From: an uncultured Bacillota bacterium
GTDB lineage: Bacteria > Bacillota > Clostridia > Peptostreptococcales > Anaerovoracaceae
Assembly (NCBI GenBank): GCA_946408315.1
Contig: CAMJRV010000215.1
Span: 1 to 5,225 of the forward strand
Length of the DNA: 5,225 nucleotides
Reading direction: 5' to 3'
The position numbers and the translations under genes were made by a program. The notes beneath the pieces are model-generated. The model was not told the DNA's origin. It saw only the letters and a list, made by a program, of their open reading frames with translations, and ran no database searches. This document shows positions 1 to 5,225 of the stretch, piece by piece; within the stretch, counting starts at the first letter, position 1; every line of letters starts with the position of its first letter.

Positions 1-370
1 CTACGCCACCCTCATCGAAAGCATGGGAATCGACATGGCGTTAAATCCCCTGGATATGGCCGCAAGCCACATCCTCCGGTTTATTCAGGGCTCCAAGCGC
101 GTCATTTCTTCCCAGTTGATCCAGGGACAGGCGGAGATGATCGAGATCATCGCGGATGACCACATGCGCCTTGCAAACCGGCCCATCGAGAATCTGGATC
201 TTCCGGAAGGCATTATGATCGCCGCGATACACCGGGGTACCGACGTGATCATCCCCAATGAGGATACGGAAATTATAAAGAACGACAAAGTGATCATCAT
301 CAGTCTTCTGTCCGATATTCCCGAACTGGAAAAATTCATTCGCTCCGGTAAGCTGGGCTTTTTCAAATAG
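1..370 (+). CDS. trkA: Trk potassium uptake system, TrkA subunit, C-terminal part (5' end outside window)
   Basis: This is the C-terminal 122 residues of a TrkA/KtrA-type protein, open to the left edge in the frame of base 2. TrkA is a cytosolic, membrane-associated ring protein that binds NAD(H) or adenine nucleotides and gates the TrkH pore. The first visible residues (YATLIESMGID, then ASHILRFIQG) match the end of an RCK N-terminal (TrkN) domain and its crossover helix. From about residue 40 onward comes an RCK_C domain: IEIIADDH, the LDLPEGIMIAAIHRG strand-turn with the RGTDVIIPNEDTEI stretch, then DKVIIISL. The tail GKLGFFK is like that of many TrkA proteins. The ATG at base 23 is internal, because homology continues upstream of it. 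The stop is followed 16 bases later by trkH copy 1, so it heads this operon segment. Whether it is a double-RCK TrkA (about 450 residues) or a single-RCK KtrA (about 220) cannot be decided from this fragment; the TrkH-type partners favour TrkA. Confidence 0.9.
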   Translation, partial: YATLIESMGIDMALNPLDMAASHILRFIQGSKRVISSQLIQGQAEMIEIIADDHMRLANRPIENLDLPEGIMIAAIHRGTDVIIPNEDTEIIKNDKVIIISLLSDIPELEKFIRSGKLGFFK

Positions 371-386
371 AGGTGTCTTTTTTATC

Positions 387-1850
387 ATGGTTTTAAATTA
401 TAGGGCTATCGTCAAACTGAGCGGAATCATCATCGTCATACTGGCCTGCCTGATGCTCCCTTCGCTGCTGGTTTCCTGGCTTTTCGGAGAATCGGACGCG
501 GTAAGATCGTTTCTCTTCACGATCGTGCCAATGCTTGTGGCAGGTTCTATCATTACGCTGTCTGTGAGAGCCGATTTCAATCATCTCAAGATTCGGGACG
601 GCTATGCTATCGTGGCGCTCTGCTGGACTCTCGGCTCCGCTCTCGGCGCGGTGCCCTTTTTCATTTCGGGTTATATTCCCAATTTCGCCGACGCTTTCTT
701 TGAGACCGTTTCCGGCTTCACGACTACAGGAAGTACTATACTGCCCGATATCGAAGCCCTTCCGAAGGGGCTGCTTTTTTGGCGTTCCTTCACTCACTGG
801 ATCGGCGGTATGGGAATCATCGTCTTTGCCATCGCCCTGCTCCCCATGCTCGGGATCAGCGGCCAGAGGATCGCAAAAGCAGAGACGACGGGACCCGTAT
901 TCGGCAAGCTGACCCCAAGACTGACAGAGAGCTCCAAAATCCTCTATACCATCTATATCGTCATGACCGTATTGCAGGTCTCGTTCCTGCTGATGGGCGG
1001 GATGAGCCTCTATGACGCTCTGATCCATACCTTCGGTTCTGTAGGAACCGGAGGCTTCTCCAATTACGGCGCCAGCATCATGCATTACGATAGTCTTTAT
1101 TTTGAAATGGTGATCACAGCCTTCATGCTCCTTGCAGGCATGAATTTCACCCTGTATTATTATCTCCTGAGAGGTGATTGGAGGGAGCTTTTCTCCGACA
1201 GCGAACTAAAAGGCTACTACACTATTTTCGGCTCTGCAGTGCTGCTGATTGCGCTGAACCTCTGGCAAAGCGGCAACTACGATACGGTCGGCGAGTCACT
1301 GCGCTATTCTCTTTTTCAAAGCGCGTCCGTCATGACGACCACCGGTTTTGCTTCCGCCGATTTCGACCTATGGCCATCCTTCAGCAAGATGATCCTGTTC
1401 TTCCTGATGTTTGTGGGCGGATGCTCCTCATCTACCGCGGGAGGAATCAAGGTAGTCCGGATTCTTCTCCTTTTTAAACTGTTAAAAAGAGGACTTGCAA
1501 TCCGCCTGCATCCAAGGGCTGTCATATCGATTAAAATCAATGAAAAACCGATTCCCGCAGATACGGTCTCTGCTGTGGCAAATTTCGTTTTTCTTTACTT
1601 TGCAATTTTTTTCGTCGGAACGCTCCTGCTCTCGCTGGAAAATTTCGATCTGGTTACTACGGCATCCGCCGTGGCTTCCTGCCTCGGAAACGTCGGCCCC
1701 GGTTTCAACCTGGTCGGTCCGATGCTGAACTTCAGCCTCTTTTCCGATGCTTCAACATTCATGCTGGCAATCATCATGCTGATCGGGCGGTTGGAATTGT
1801 TTACGATCATGCTGCTGTTTACCAGACAATTTTGGAATCCTGACAGGTGA
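387..1850 (+). CDS. trkH: Trk potassium uptake system membrane subunit TrkH, copy 1
   Basis: A 487-residue integral membrane protein of normal TrkH length that forms the K+ pore of the Trk system and works as a homodimer on a TrkA ring. An N-terminal helix pair (about 7-30 and 40-62) precedes four M1-P-M2 repeats. The four filter segments are intact: SGFTTTGS (109-116), SVGTGGFS (218-225), MTTTGFASADF (316-326) and GNVGPG (434-439). The third-repeat gate loop reads GGCSSSTAGGIK (344-355), and the last helix carries the conserved arginine in IGRLELFT (R468). The HWIGGMGI motif at 137-144 is also typical. The ATG at 387 is chosen because GAGGTG (370-375) lies 11 bases upstream, overlapping the trkA stop, and because the N-terminus lines up with copy 2. 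The spacing points to co-transcription with trkA and probable translational coupling. TrkG is the only reasonable alternative name. The family call is very secure; ion preference is inferred from the filters. Confidence 0.96.
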   Translation: MVLNYRAIVKLSGIIIVILACLMLPSLLVSWLFGESDAVRSFLFTIVPMLVAGSIITLSVRADFNHLKIRDGYAIVALCWTLGSALGAVPFFISGYIPNFADAFFETVSGFTTTGSTILPDIEALPKGLLFWRSFTHWIGGMGIIVFAIALLPMLGISGQRIAKAETTGPVFGKLTPRLTESSKILYTIYIVMTVLQVSFLLMGGMSLYDALIHTFGSVGTGGFSNYGASIMHYDSLYFEMVITAFMLLAGMNFTLYYYLLRGDWRELFSDSELKGYYTIFGSAVLLIALNLWQSGNYDTVGESLRYSLFQSASVMTTTGFASADFDLWPSFSKMILFFLMFVGGCSSSTAGGIKVVRILLLFKLLKRGLAIRLHPRAVISIKINEKPIPADTVSAVANFVFLYFAIFFVGTLLLSLENFDLVTTASAVASCLGNVGPGFNLVGPMLNFSLFSDASTFMLAIIMLIGRLELFTIMLLFTRQFWNPDR

Positions 1851-1854
1851 GGTG
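1849..1854 (+). promoter_or_regulatory. Ribosome binding site deciding the trkH2 start
   Basis: GAGGTG overlaps the TGA stop of copy 1 and stands 6 bases before the GTG at 1861. For the more upstream GTG at 1852 this sequence would overlap the start itself, so it supports 1861. The same GAGGTG word overlaps the trkA stop ahead of copy 1 (370-375), which suggests both trkH genes depend on ribosomes finishing the gene in front. Confidence 0.7.
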
Positions 1855-1860
1855 AGTGCA

Positions 1861-3321
1861 GTGTCGTTCAATCGTAAAGTGATTATCAGAATCATCGGTA
1901 TCGTATCTGTCATGATCGGAATATCCATGATGCTTCCGCTTCTGACGTCCTATTATTACGGAGAAAAGGAGTCTGGCCTGGCCTTTCTCAAATCGGCCGG
2001 TCTGGCTCTGTCCTCGGGCCTTCTCATCGTGATCTTTGTCCGGCCCGATTCCAATGTATTGAAAATAAGGGACGGTTACCTGATCGCGGCCATCTGCTGG
2101 TTCGTCGCCTCTGCATTCGGCGCCCTGCCCTATCTGTTCTCAGGCATGATCCCCTCCTATGGGGACGCTTTATTTGAATCGGTTTCAGGGTTTACGACGA
2201 CAGGGGCTACCATCATCGATGATCTGTCCGCCCTGCCAAAAGGGATACAGCTCTGGCGATCGTTCAGCCACTGGCTCGGCGCCATGGGAATCCTGATCCT
2301 CGCAATCTCCCTGCTGCCCGCCCTGGGAATCGGCGGCCTTAAAATCGCCAGCGCCGAAGCGCCGGGTCCTACGGTGGAAAAGATGTCCACAAAGATAGCT
2401 GATTCCGCCCGAAAGCTCTACGTTATGTACGTTTCCTTTACTCTGATCGAAATTGTACTACTGATATTCGGCGGGCTAAACCTTTTTGACGCCCTGATCC
2501 ACACCTTCAGCAGCATCGGTACGGGAGGTCTATCCAATTACGAGAAAGGCGTCGCACATTTTGACAGCCTGTATGTGGAGTCCGTCCTCATATTTTTCAG
2601 CGCCATCGCCTCCATCAATTTTGTACTTTACAATCATCTGTTAAAAGGGAAATGGCGGGACTTTATCAGGGATAACGAACTCAGAGCATTTTTGATGATC
2701 CTCGCGGGGGCGGCTGTACTGATCGCCCTGAATTTATGGGTGTCAGGCACCTACAGTACCCTCGGGATATCCGTCAGACATTCCATCTTCCAGGCGTCTG
2801 CCTTCATGTCGACGTCAGGATTTTTCATTGCGGACTATACCAAGTGGCCTGCGTTCAGCCAGATGATCCTTTTCTGTCTGATGCTCATCGGAGGCTGTTC
2901 CGCATCGACGTGCGGGTCTATCAAGGTGATCCGAATCATGATCCTGTTCAAACTGATTAAAAGAGGCATGTATAAACGGCTGCATCCCAACGCCGTTGTG
3001 CCGGTCAAGGTCGGCAGCCGGCCGATTTCCGCAGAAACCGTCTCAAAGGTTGTATCGTTTCTCATCATGTACTTTACGATCTTTGCCGTCAGTTCCCTGA
3101 TCATATCGCTGGAAAATTACGATCTTCTGACAACCTTCAGCGCGACTGCCAGCGCCCTGTCCAACACGGGCATGGGCATGGGCCTATTGGGCCCCGACGG
3201 AAACTGCGATATCTTCTCTCTGCCGACCCGCCTGTATATGGCTGTTTTGATGATTGCCGGCCGCTTGGAGTTGTTTACCATCATCATGCTGCTGTCGCCG
3301 TCCTTCTGGAGGGCTCGATAG
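1861..3321 (+). CDS. trkH: TrkH-family potassium transporter subunit, diverged copy 2
   Basis: A 486-residue TrkH-family pore protein 10 bases downstream of copy 1. GTG at 1861 is preferred to GTG at 1852: it has a properly spaced GAGGTG, and from it the protein aligns with copy 1 position by position with no gap to the C-terminus (about 242 of 486 identical by hand count). The topology is therefore the same: an N-terminal helix pair and four M1-P-M2 repeats. Filters 1 and 2 are conserved (SGFTTTGA at 109-116, SSIGTGGLS at 217-225), as is the last-helix arginine (R468 in AGRLELFT). It differs at places usually fixed: HWLGAMGI for HWIGGMGI (137-144), MSTSGFFIADY in filter 3 (316-326), SNTGMG for GNVGPG in filter 4 (434-439), and GGCSASTCGSIK in the gate loop (344-355), with G353 replaced by serine. 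The filter glycines remain, so it is probably functional, perhaps with altered gating or selectivity. No frameshift or internal stop is present, so it is not decaying. It ends in a TAG that lies inside an inverted repeat. Confidence 0.93.
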   Translation: MSFNRKVIIRIIGIVSVMIGISMMLPLLTSYYYGEKESGLAFLKSAGLALSSGLLIVIFVRPDSNVLKIRDGYLIAAICWFVASAFGALPYLFSGMIPSYGDALFESVSGFTTTGATIIDDLSALPKGIQLWRSFSHWLGAMGILILAISLLPALGIGGLKIASAEAPGPTVEKMSTKIADSARKLYVMYVSFTLIEIVLLIFGGLNLFDALIHTFSSIGTGGLSNYEKGVAHFDSLYVESVLIFFSAIASINFVLYNHLLKGKWRDFIRDNELRAFLMILAGAAVLIALNLWVSGTYSTLGISVRHSIFQASAFMSTSGFFIADYTKWPAFSQMILFCLMLIGGCSASTCGSIKVIRIMILFKLIKRGMYKRLHPNAVVPVKVGSRPISAETVSKVVSFLIMYFTIFAVSSLIISLENYDLLTTFSATASALSNTGMGMGLLGPDGNCDIFSLPTRLYMAVLMIAGRLELFTIIMLLSPSFWRAR

Positions 3322-3404
3322 TCTTCTTCATGCGCTGGGGGCAAATCGCATCATAAGACTGTGCCTGCGGCGCAGAATGCTGCCAATGCGCATTCAGAAG
3401 ACTA
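3319..3404. repeat. Long imperfect inverted repeat starting at the trkH2 stop codon
   Basis: The arms are 3319-3335 (TAGTCTTCTTCATGCGC) and 3388-3404 (GCGCATTCAGAAGACTA). They pair over 9 bp, then a 2x2 mismatch, then 6 bp. Inside, GGCA (3340-3343) can pair with TGCC (3381-3384), and CTGC/GCAG can form a small inner hairpin near 3365-3375. The left arm contains the trkH2 stop codon. No T-run follows the right arm, so this is not a standard intrinsic terminator. It could be a structured 3' UTR, an RNA-protecting hairpin or a tiny TA-flanked palindromic element. The pairing is seen directly; the role is unknown. Confidence 0.55.
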
Positions 3405-3405
3405 T
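3397..3405 (+). repeat. GAAGACTAT word, three copies in the trkH2-CBS gap
   Basis: GAAGACTAT occurs at 3397-3405 and again at 3479-3487, and its complement ATAGTCTTC is at 3318-3326. A shorter AAGACT is also present at 3355-3360. The first and the inverted copies form the outer part of the long hairpin. The 3479-3487 copy falls where a -35 element would sit for the TATAAT at 3501. These could be a regulator's binding sites or remnants of a duplicated palindrome; the sequence alone does not decide. Confidence 0.4.
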
Positions 3406-3500
3406 TCTCGCCCTGGTTTGCAATTAACGAATTACAGTTTTCTTTGAAAACACTTTTCCAGCCTTTTGGCAAAAGCGGGAAGACTATCTTGCTCTGTTTG

Positions 3501-3506
3501 TATAAT
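3501..3506 (+). promoter_or_regulatory. Probable -10 box for the CBS-domain gene
   Basis: A perfect TATAAT lies 70 bases before the start codon at 3577. No good TTGACA is found 16-18 bases upstream (the region reads about GGAAGA), and the extended TGN form is not matched exactly, so the promoter may be weak or activator-dependent. A start about 7 bases downstream would be near 3513, which is the first base of the perfect hairpin. Confidence 0.45.
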
Positions 3507-3512
3507 ATCAGT

Positions 3513-3551
3513 AAAAAAGTGAAATCTAATAATGGTAGATTTCACTTTTTT
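3513..3551 (+). terminator. Perfect 16-bp hairpin with A-tract and T-tract, terminator-like
   Basis: Arms 3513-3528 (AAAAAAGTGAAATCTA) and 3536-3551 (TAGATTTCACTTTTTT) are exact complements around a 7-base loop (ATAATGG). Read as a terminator it is a 10-bp stem followed by six T and preceded by six A, a form that can work in both directions. It could end the trk transcript, which shows no better terminator in the 190 bases after trkH2, or act as an attenuator or 5' stabilising hairpin of the CBS gene, whose ribosome binding site begins 13 bases later. The stem is AT-rich, so strength is uncertain. Confidence 0.65.
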
Positions 3552-3563
3552 GTTCTGTCAATC

Positions 3564-3571
3564 AAAGGAGG
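3564..3571 (+). promoter_or_regulatory. Strong ribosome binding site of the CBS-domain gene
   Basis: AAAGGAGG is nearly a full anti-16S match and sits 5 bases before the ATG at 3577. It fixes the start there rather than at the in-frame ATG at 3532, which lies in the loop and right arm of the hairpin and has no binding site. Confidence 0.85.
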
Positions 3572-3576
3572 CTTAT

Positions 3577-3999
3577 ATGCGCGTAAAAGATTTAATGGCA
3601 ACATCGGTAACCTGTGTGAAGCCCGATACTTCCATCGAGCAGGTTGCAAAACAGATGAAACAGGAAAACGTCGGCTCCGTACCGGTATGCAGCGATCGGG
3701 GGGAAGCTTTGGGGATCATTACGGACCGGGATATCGTAATCCGGTCGGTATCGAACGATAACCAGATAAAAACGGCAAAAGATATTATGACGAAAAATTT
3801 GGTCGTCGCAGACCCGAATATGGATACCCACCAGGCGGCGCTTCTCATGGCAAAATACCAGGTGAGAAGGCTTCCCGTAGTGGAAAACAACCAGATCGTA
3901 GGGATGCTTGCAATGGCGGACATCGCGAGGAAACCCATCTATGTCGACGAGGCGGGAGACGCTTTATCGGCCATATCGAAGCAGAGTACCCTCAGCTAA
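3577..3999 (+). CDS. Two-CBS-domain protein, YhcV-like
   Basis: A 140-residue soluble protein made almost wholly of a tandem CBS pair (Bateman module). CBS 1 spans about residues 1-60: the opening VKDLMATSVTCVKPDTSIEQ, then NVGSVPVCSD and the GIITDRDIVIR end motif (46-56). CBS 2 spans about 66-122: AKDIMTKNLVVADPNM, then YQVRRLPVVENNQIVGMLAMADIA, where the usual T/S-D-R-D is replaced by AMADIA. This layout, length and the ALSAISKQ tail resemble Bacillus YhcV and related stand-alone CBS proteins. Such modules commonly bind adenosine-containing ligands (AMP, ATP, SAM, NAD) at the cleft between repeats; the ligand here is not known. There is no fused enzyme, channel or DNA-binding domain. It is in the same direction as the trk operon but 255 bases away with its own likely promoter and terminator, so it is probably a single-gene unit. 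The family call is secure; the cellular role is not. Confidence 0.92.
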   Translation: MRVKDLMATSVTCVKPDTSIEQVAKQMKQENVGSVPVCSDRGEALGIITDRDIVIRSVSNDNQIKTAKDIMTKNLVVADPNMDTHQAALLMAKYQVRRLPVVENNQIVGMLAMADIARKPIYVDEAGDALSAISKQSTLS

Positions 4000-4005
4000 T
4001 AAACA

Positions 4006-4040
4006 GGCCGCGGCGCCAGCCGCGGCCATTTTAATTCTTG
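4006..4040. terminator. GC-rich intrinsic terminator between convergent genes
   Basis: GGCCGCGGC (4006-4014) pairs perfectly with GCCGCGGCC (4019-4027) around the loop GCCA, followed on the plus strand by ATTTTAATTCTT. It starts 6 bases after the CBS gene stop. On the minus strand the same stem is followed by TGTTTATTAG, so it may also serve rnr, whose stop is at 4051. The plus-strand role is the clearer one. Confidence 0.85.
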
Positions 4041-4050
4041 GACATTTCTG

Positions 4051-5225
4051 TCAGTCTGCCACTGTAAAATTGATCTCCCGTTCCTGAAGGTCGACGGAAT
4101 GGACTTTTATCCTGATCTTGTCTCCCAGCGCATAGATTCGATTGGTCCTTCTCCCGATGAGACGATATCGGGCGGACTCGTAATCATAGTAATCATCGTT
4201 CAGATAATCCACCCGGACCATACCTTCGATGGTATTTTCAATTTCCACAAAGAAGCCGAAGCTTGCTACACCGCTGATGATTCCGTCATAGGTTTCTCCC
4301 ACATGGTACGTCATGTACTCAGCCTTTTTCAGCTTTTCCACCTCACGCTCCAACTCCTGAGCCTGCCGTTCCGTTCCGGAGGAAATCTCCGCCGCCCGGT
4401 CTGTCCTCCGCTTCAGAATCTTGATCCGCTTTCCGTCGAGCTTTCCCTGAATGGACTCCTTGATAATCCTGTGGATGATCAGATCGGGATATCTCCTGAT
4501 CGGCGATGTGAAATGGCAGTAATACTTTACGCCCAGACCGAAATGGCCTTCGCATTCGGTCCCATAAAACGCTTTTTTCATAGAGCGAAGCATTACCGTA
4601 TTGACGACATGCTCCTCCGATTTTCCTTCCACACTCTTGATAATTTCATTCAGCGCCTTCGGATGGATGTTTTCGGAGCTTCCCCTCAGGATTAATCCAA
4701 AACTTCCGATAAACCGCTTGAACTCTTCGATTCTCTCAGCGGACGGGGCTTCATGGACACGGTAGACAAACGGAAGTTCCATCCAGTAAAAATGCTCCGC
4801 AATGGTTTCGTTGGCAATGAGCATGAACTCCTCGATGATTCGGTTTGCAACCCTTCGCTCCGCCGTTTCCACACTGATCGGAATTCCCTTATCATTGAGC
4901 TTGATGTACGCTTCGTCAAAGTCAAAATCCAGACTCCCTCTCGTATCTCTCGCTTTGCGCAGGATTGATGCCAGTTCGTCCATGAGCAGGATATCGGGAT
5001 AAATTTCTTTATATTTTTCAATCAGCGCTTCGTCTTTTTGTTCCAGCATATCCGAAACGTCGCCGTATACCATTCTTGCCTTGGAATGTATGATGCTTTC
5101 GTAGACCTCATGATTGACCACCTTACCCTTTCCGTCGATCTCCATACTGACGGATAAGGTAAGCCTGTCCTCCTTCGGATTCAGGCTGCAGATTCCGTTG
5201 GACAAAATTTTCGGAAGCATGGGAA
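4051..5225 (-). CDS. rnr: Ribonuclease R (RNB/S1 exoribonuclease), C-terminal part (5' end outside window)
   Basis: The visible 390 or so residues are the C-terminal half of an RNase R/VacB protein (whole proteins are about 700-800 residues), a processive 3'-to-5' exoribonuclease that degrades structured RNA in the cytosol. Numbering from the methionine at 5220, it opens in the RNB domain with LPKILSNGICSLNP. The segment after it carries FMLIANETIAEHF (about 132-144), YRVHEAPS (153-160), MLRSMKKAFY (210-219) and the family signature HFTSPIRRYPDL (236-247) followed by IIHR. A helical charged linker (about 280-300) leads to a C-terminal S1 RNA-binding domain (about 306-389: GETYDGIISGVASFGFFVE, then GDKIRIKVHSVD). 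The four catalytic aspartates of RNB lie upstream, outside the window. The methionine at 5220 is not the start, since the RNB domain is entered midway. The protein stops just after the S1 domain (INFTVAD), without the lysine-rich tail of E. coli and Bacillus RNase R. It is convergent with the CBS gene. Confidence 0.95.
   Translation of the reverse strand, partial: PMLPKILSNGICSLNPKEDRLTLSVSMEIDGKGKVVNHEVYESIIHSKARMVYGDVSDMLEQKDEALIEKYKEIYPDILLMDELASILRKARDTRGSLDFDFDEAYIKLNDKGIPISVETAERRVANRIIEEFMLIANETIAEHFYWMELPFVYRVHEAPSAERIEEFKRFIGSFGLILRGSSENIHPKALNEIIKSVEGKSEEHVVNTVMLRSMKKAFYGTECEGHFGLGVKYYCHFTSPIRRYPDLIIHRIIKESIQGKLDGKRIKILKRRTDRAAEISSGTERQAQELEREVEKLKKAEYMTYHVGETYDGIISGVASFGFFVEIENTIEGMVRVDYLNDDYYDYESARYRLIGRRTNRIYALGDKIRIKVHSVDLQEREINFTVAD

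Noticed and set aside
1..370. c-di-AMP (ydaO) riboswitch or other leader for the trk operon
   Set aside because: Such a leader would precede the trkA start, which is outside the window; nothing of that kind is seen inside it.
393..1085. Minus-strand open frame of 230 codons opposite trkH1
   Set aside because: It lies fully inside a certain TrkH gene, has a mixed, highly charged composition without any recognisable domain, and arises from codon bias on the sense strand.
3418..3446. Possible promoter with TTGCAA as -35
   Set aside because: No -10-like sequence lies 16-18 bases downstream (the position reads TCTTTG).
3437..3457. Small hairpin GTTTTC-TTT-GAAAAC followed by ACTTTT as a trk terminator
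   Set aside because: Only 6 bp with two G-C pairs and an interrupted T-run; too weak to call beside the much better hairpin at 3513-3551.
3532..3576. Upstream in-frame ATG that would lengthen the CBS protein by 15 residues
   Set aside because: It lies in the loop of the perfect hairpin without a ribosome binding site, while ATG 3577 has AAAGGAGG at ideal spacing and matches the usual CBS protein N-terminus.
4099..4695. Plus-strand open frame of 198 codons opposite rnr
   Set aside because: It is antisense to well-conserved RNase R coding sequence including the HFTSPIRRYPDL signature; no ribosome binding site or domain is seen.
5218..5220. ATG at the right edge as the start of rnr
   Set aside because: The protein begins in the middle of the RNB domain there and the frame stays open to the window edge, so the gene continues beyond it.

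Overview
The window looks like ordinary chromosome from a Gram-positive anaerobe, most likely a Clostridia-type Bacillota. This is inferred from the protein character (a low-to-mid GC TrkA/TrkH potassium system, a YhcV-like two-CBS protein, an RNase R of firmicute type), the strong AAAGGAGG ribosome binding site and a GTG start. Base composition looks close to balanced by eye. I cannot name a genus.

Layout. Positions 1-3321 hold a plus-strand potassium-uptake operon: the 3' end of trkA (the cytosolic RCK gating subunit), then two full-length trkH genes in tandem, each with a GAGGTG ribosome binding site overlapping the stop codon of the gene before it. The two TrkH proteins align from end to end without a gap at about 50% identity by hand count. 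Copy 1 keeps the usual filter and gate sequences. Copy 2 departs from the family pattern mainly in filters 3 and 4 and in the intramembrane gate loop. Positions 3322-3576 are non-coding but rich in structure: a long imperfect hairpin that begins on the trkH2 stop codon, three copies of a 9-base word (GAAGACTAT or its complement), a TATAAT box and a perfect 16-bp hairpin just before the next gene. Positions 3577-3999 encode a 140-residue two-CBS-domain protein. A GC-rich hairpin (4006-4027) separates it from the convergent minus-strand rnr gene, of which only the C-terminal half (RNB catalytic end plus S1 domain) lies in the window.

How the parts fit. One TrkA with two adjacent, diverged TrkH pores suggests either two K+ (or K+/Na+) channels sharing one gating ring, or a mixed TrkH1/TrkH2 dimer. 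The CBS protein probably has its own promoter; any functional link to potassium control is only a guess. RNase R is an unrelated housekeeping exonuclease. I saw no tRNA, rRNA, CRISPR array, transposase or phage gene. The most notable points are the diverged second TrkH and the structured intergenic region; nothing here amounts to a clearly new system.
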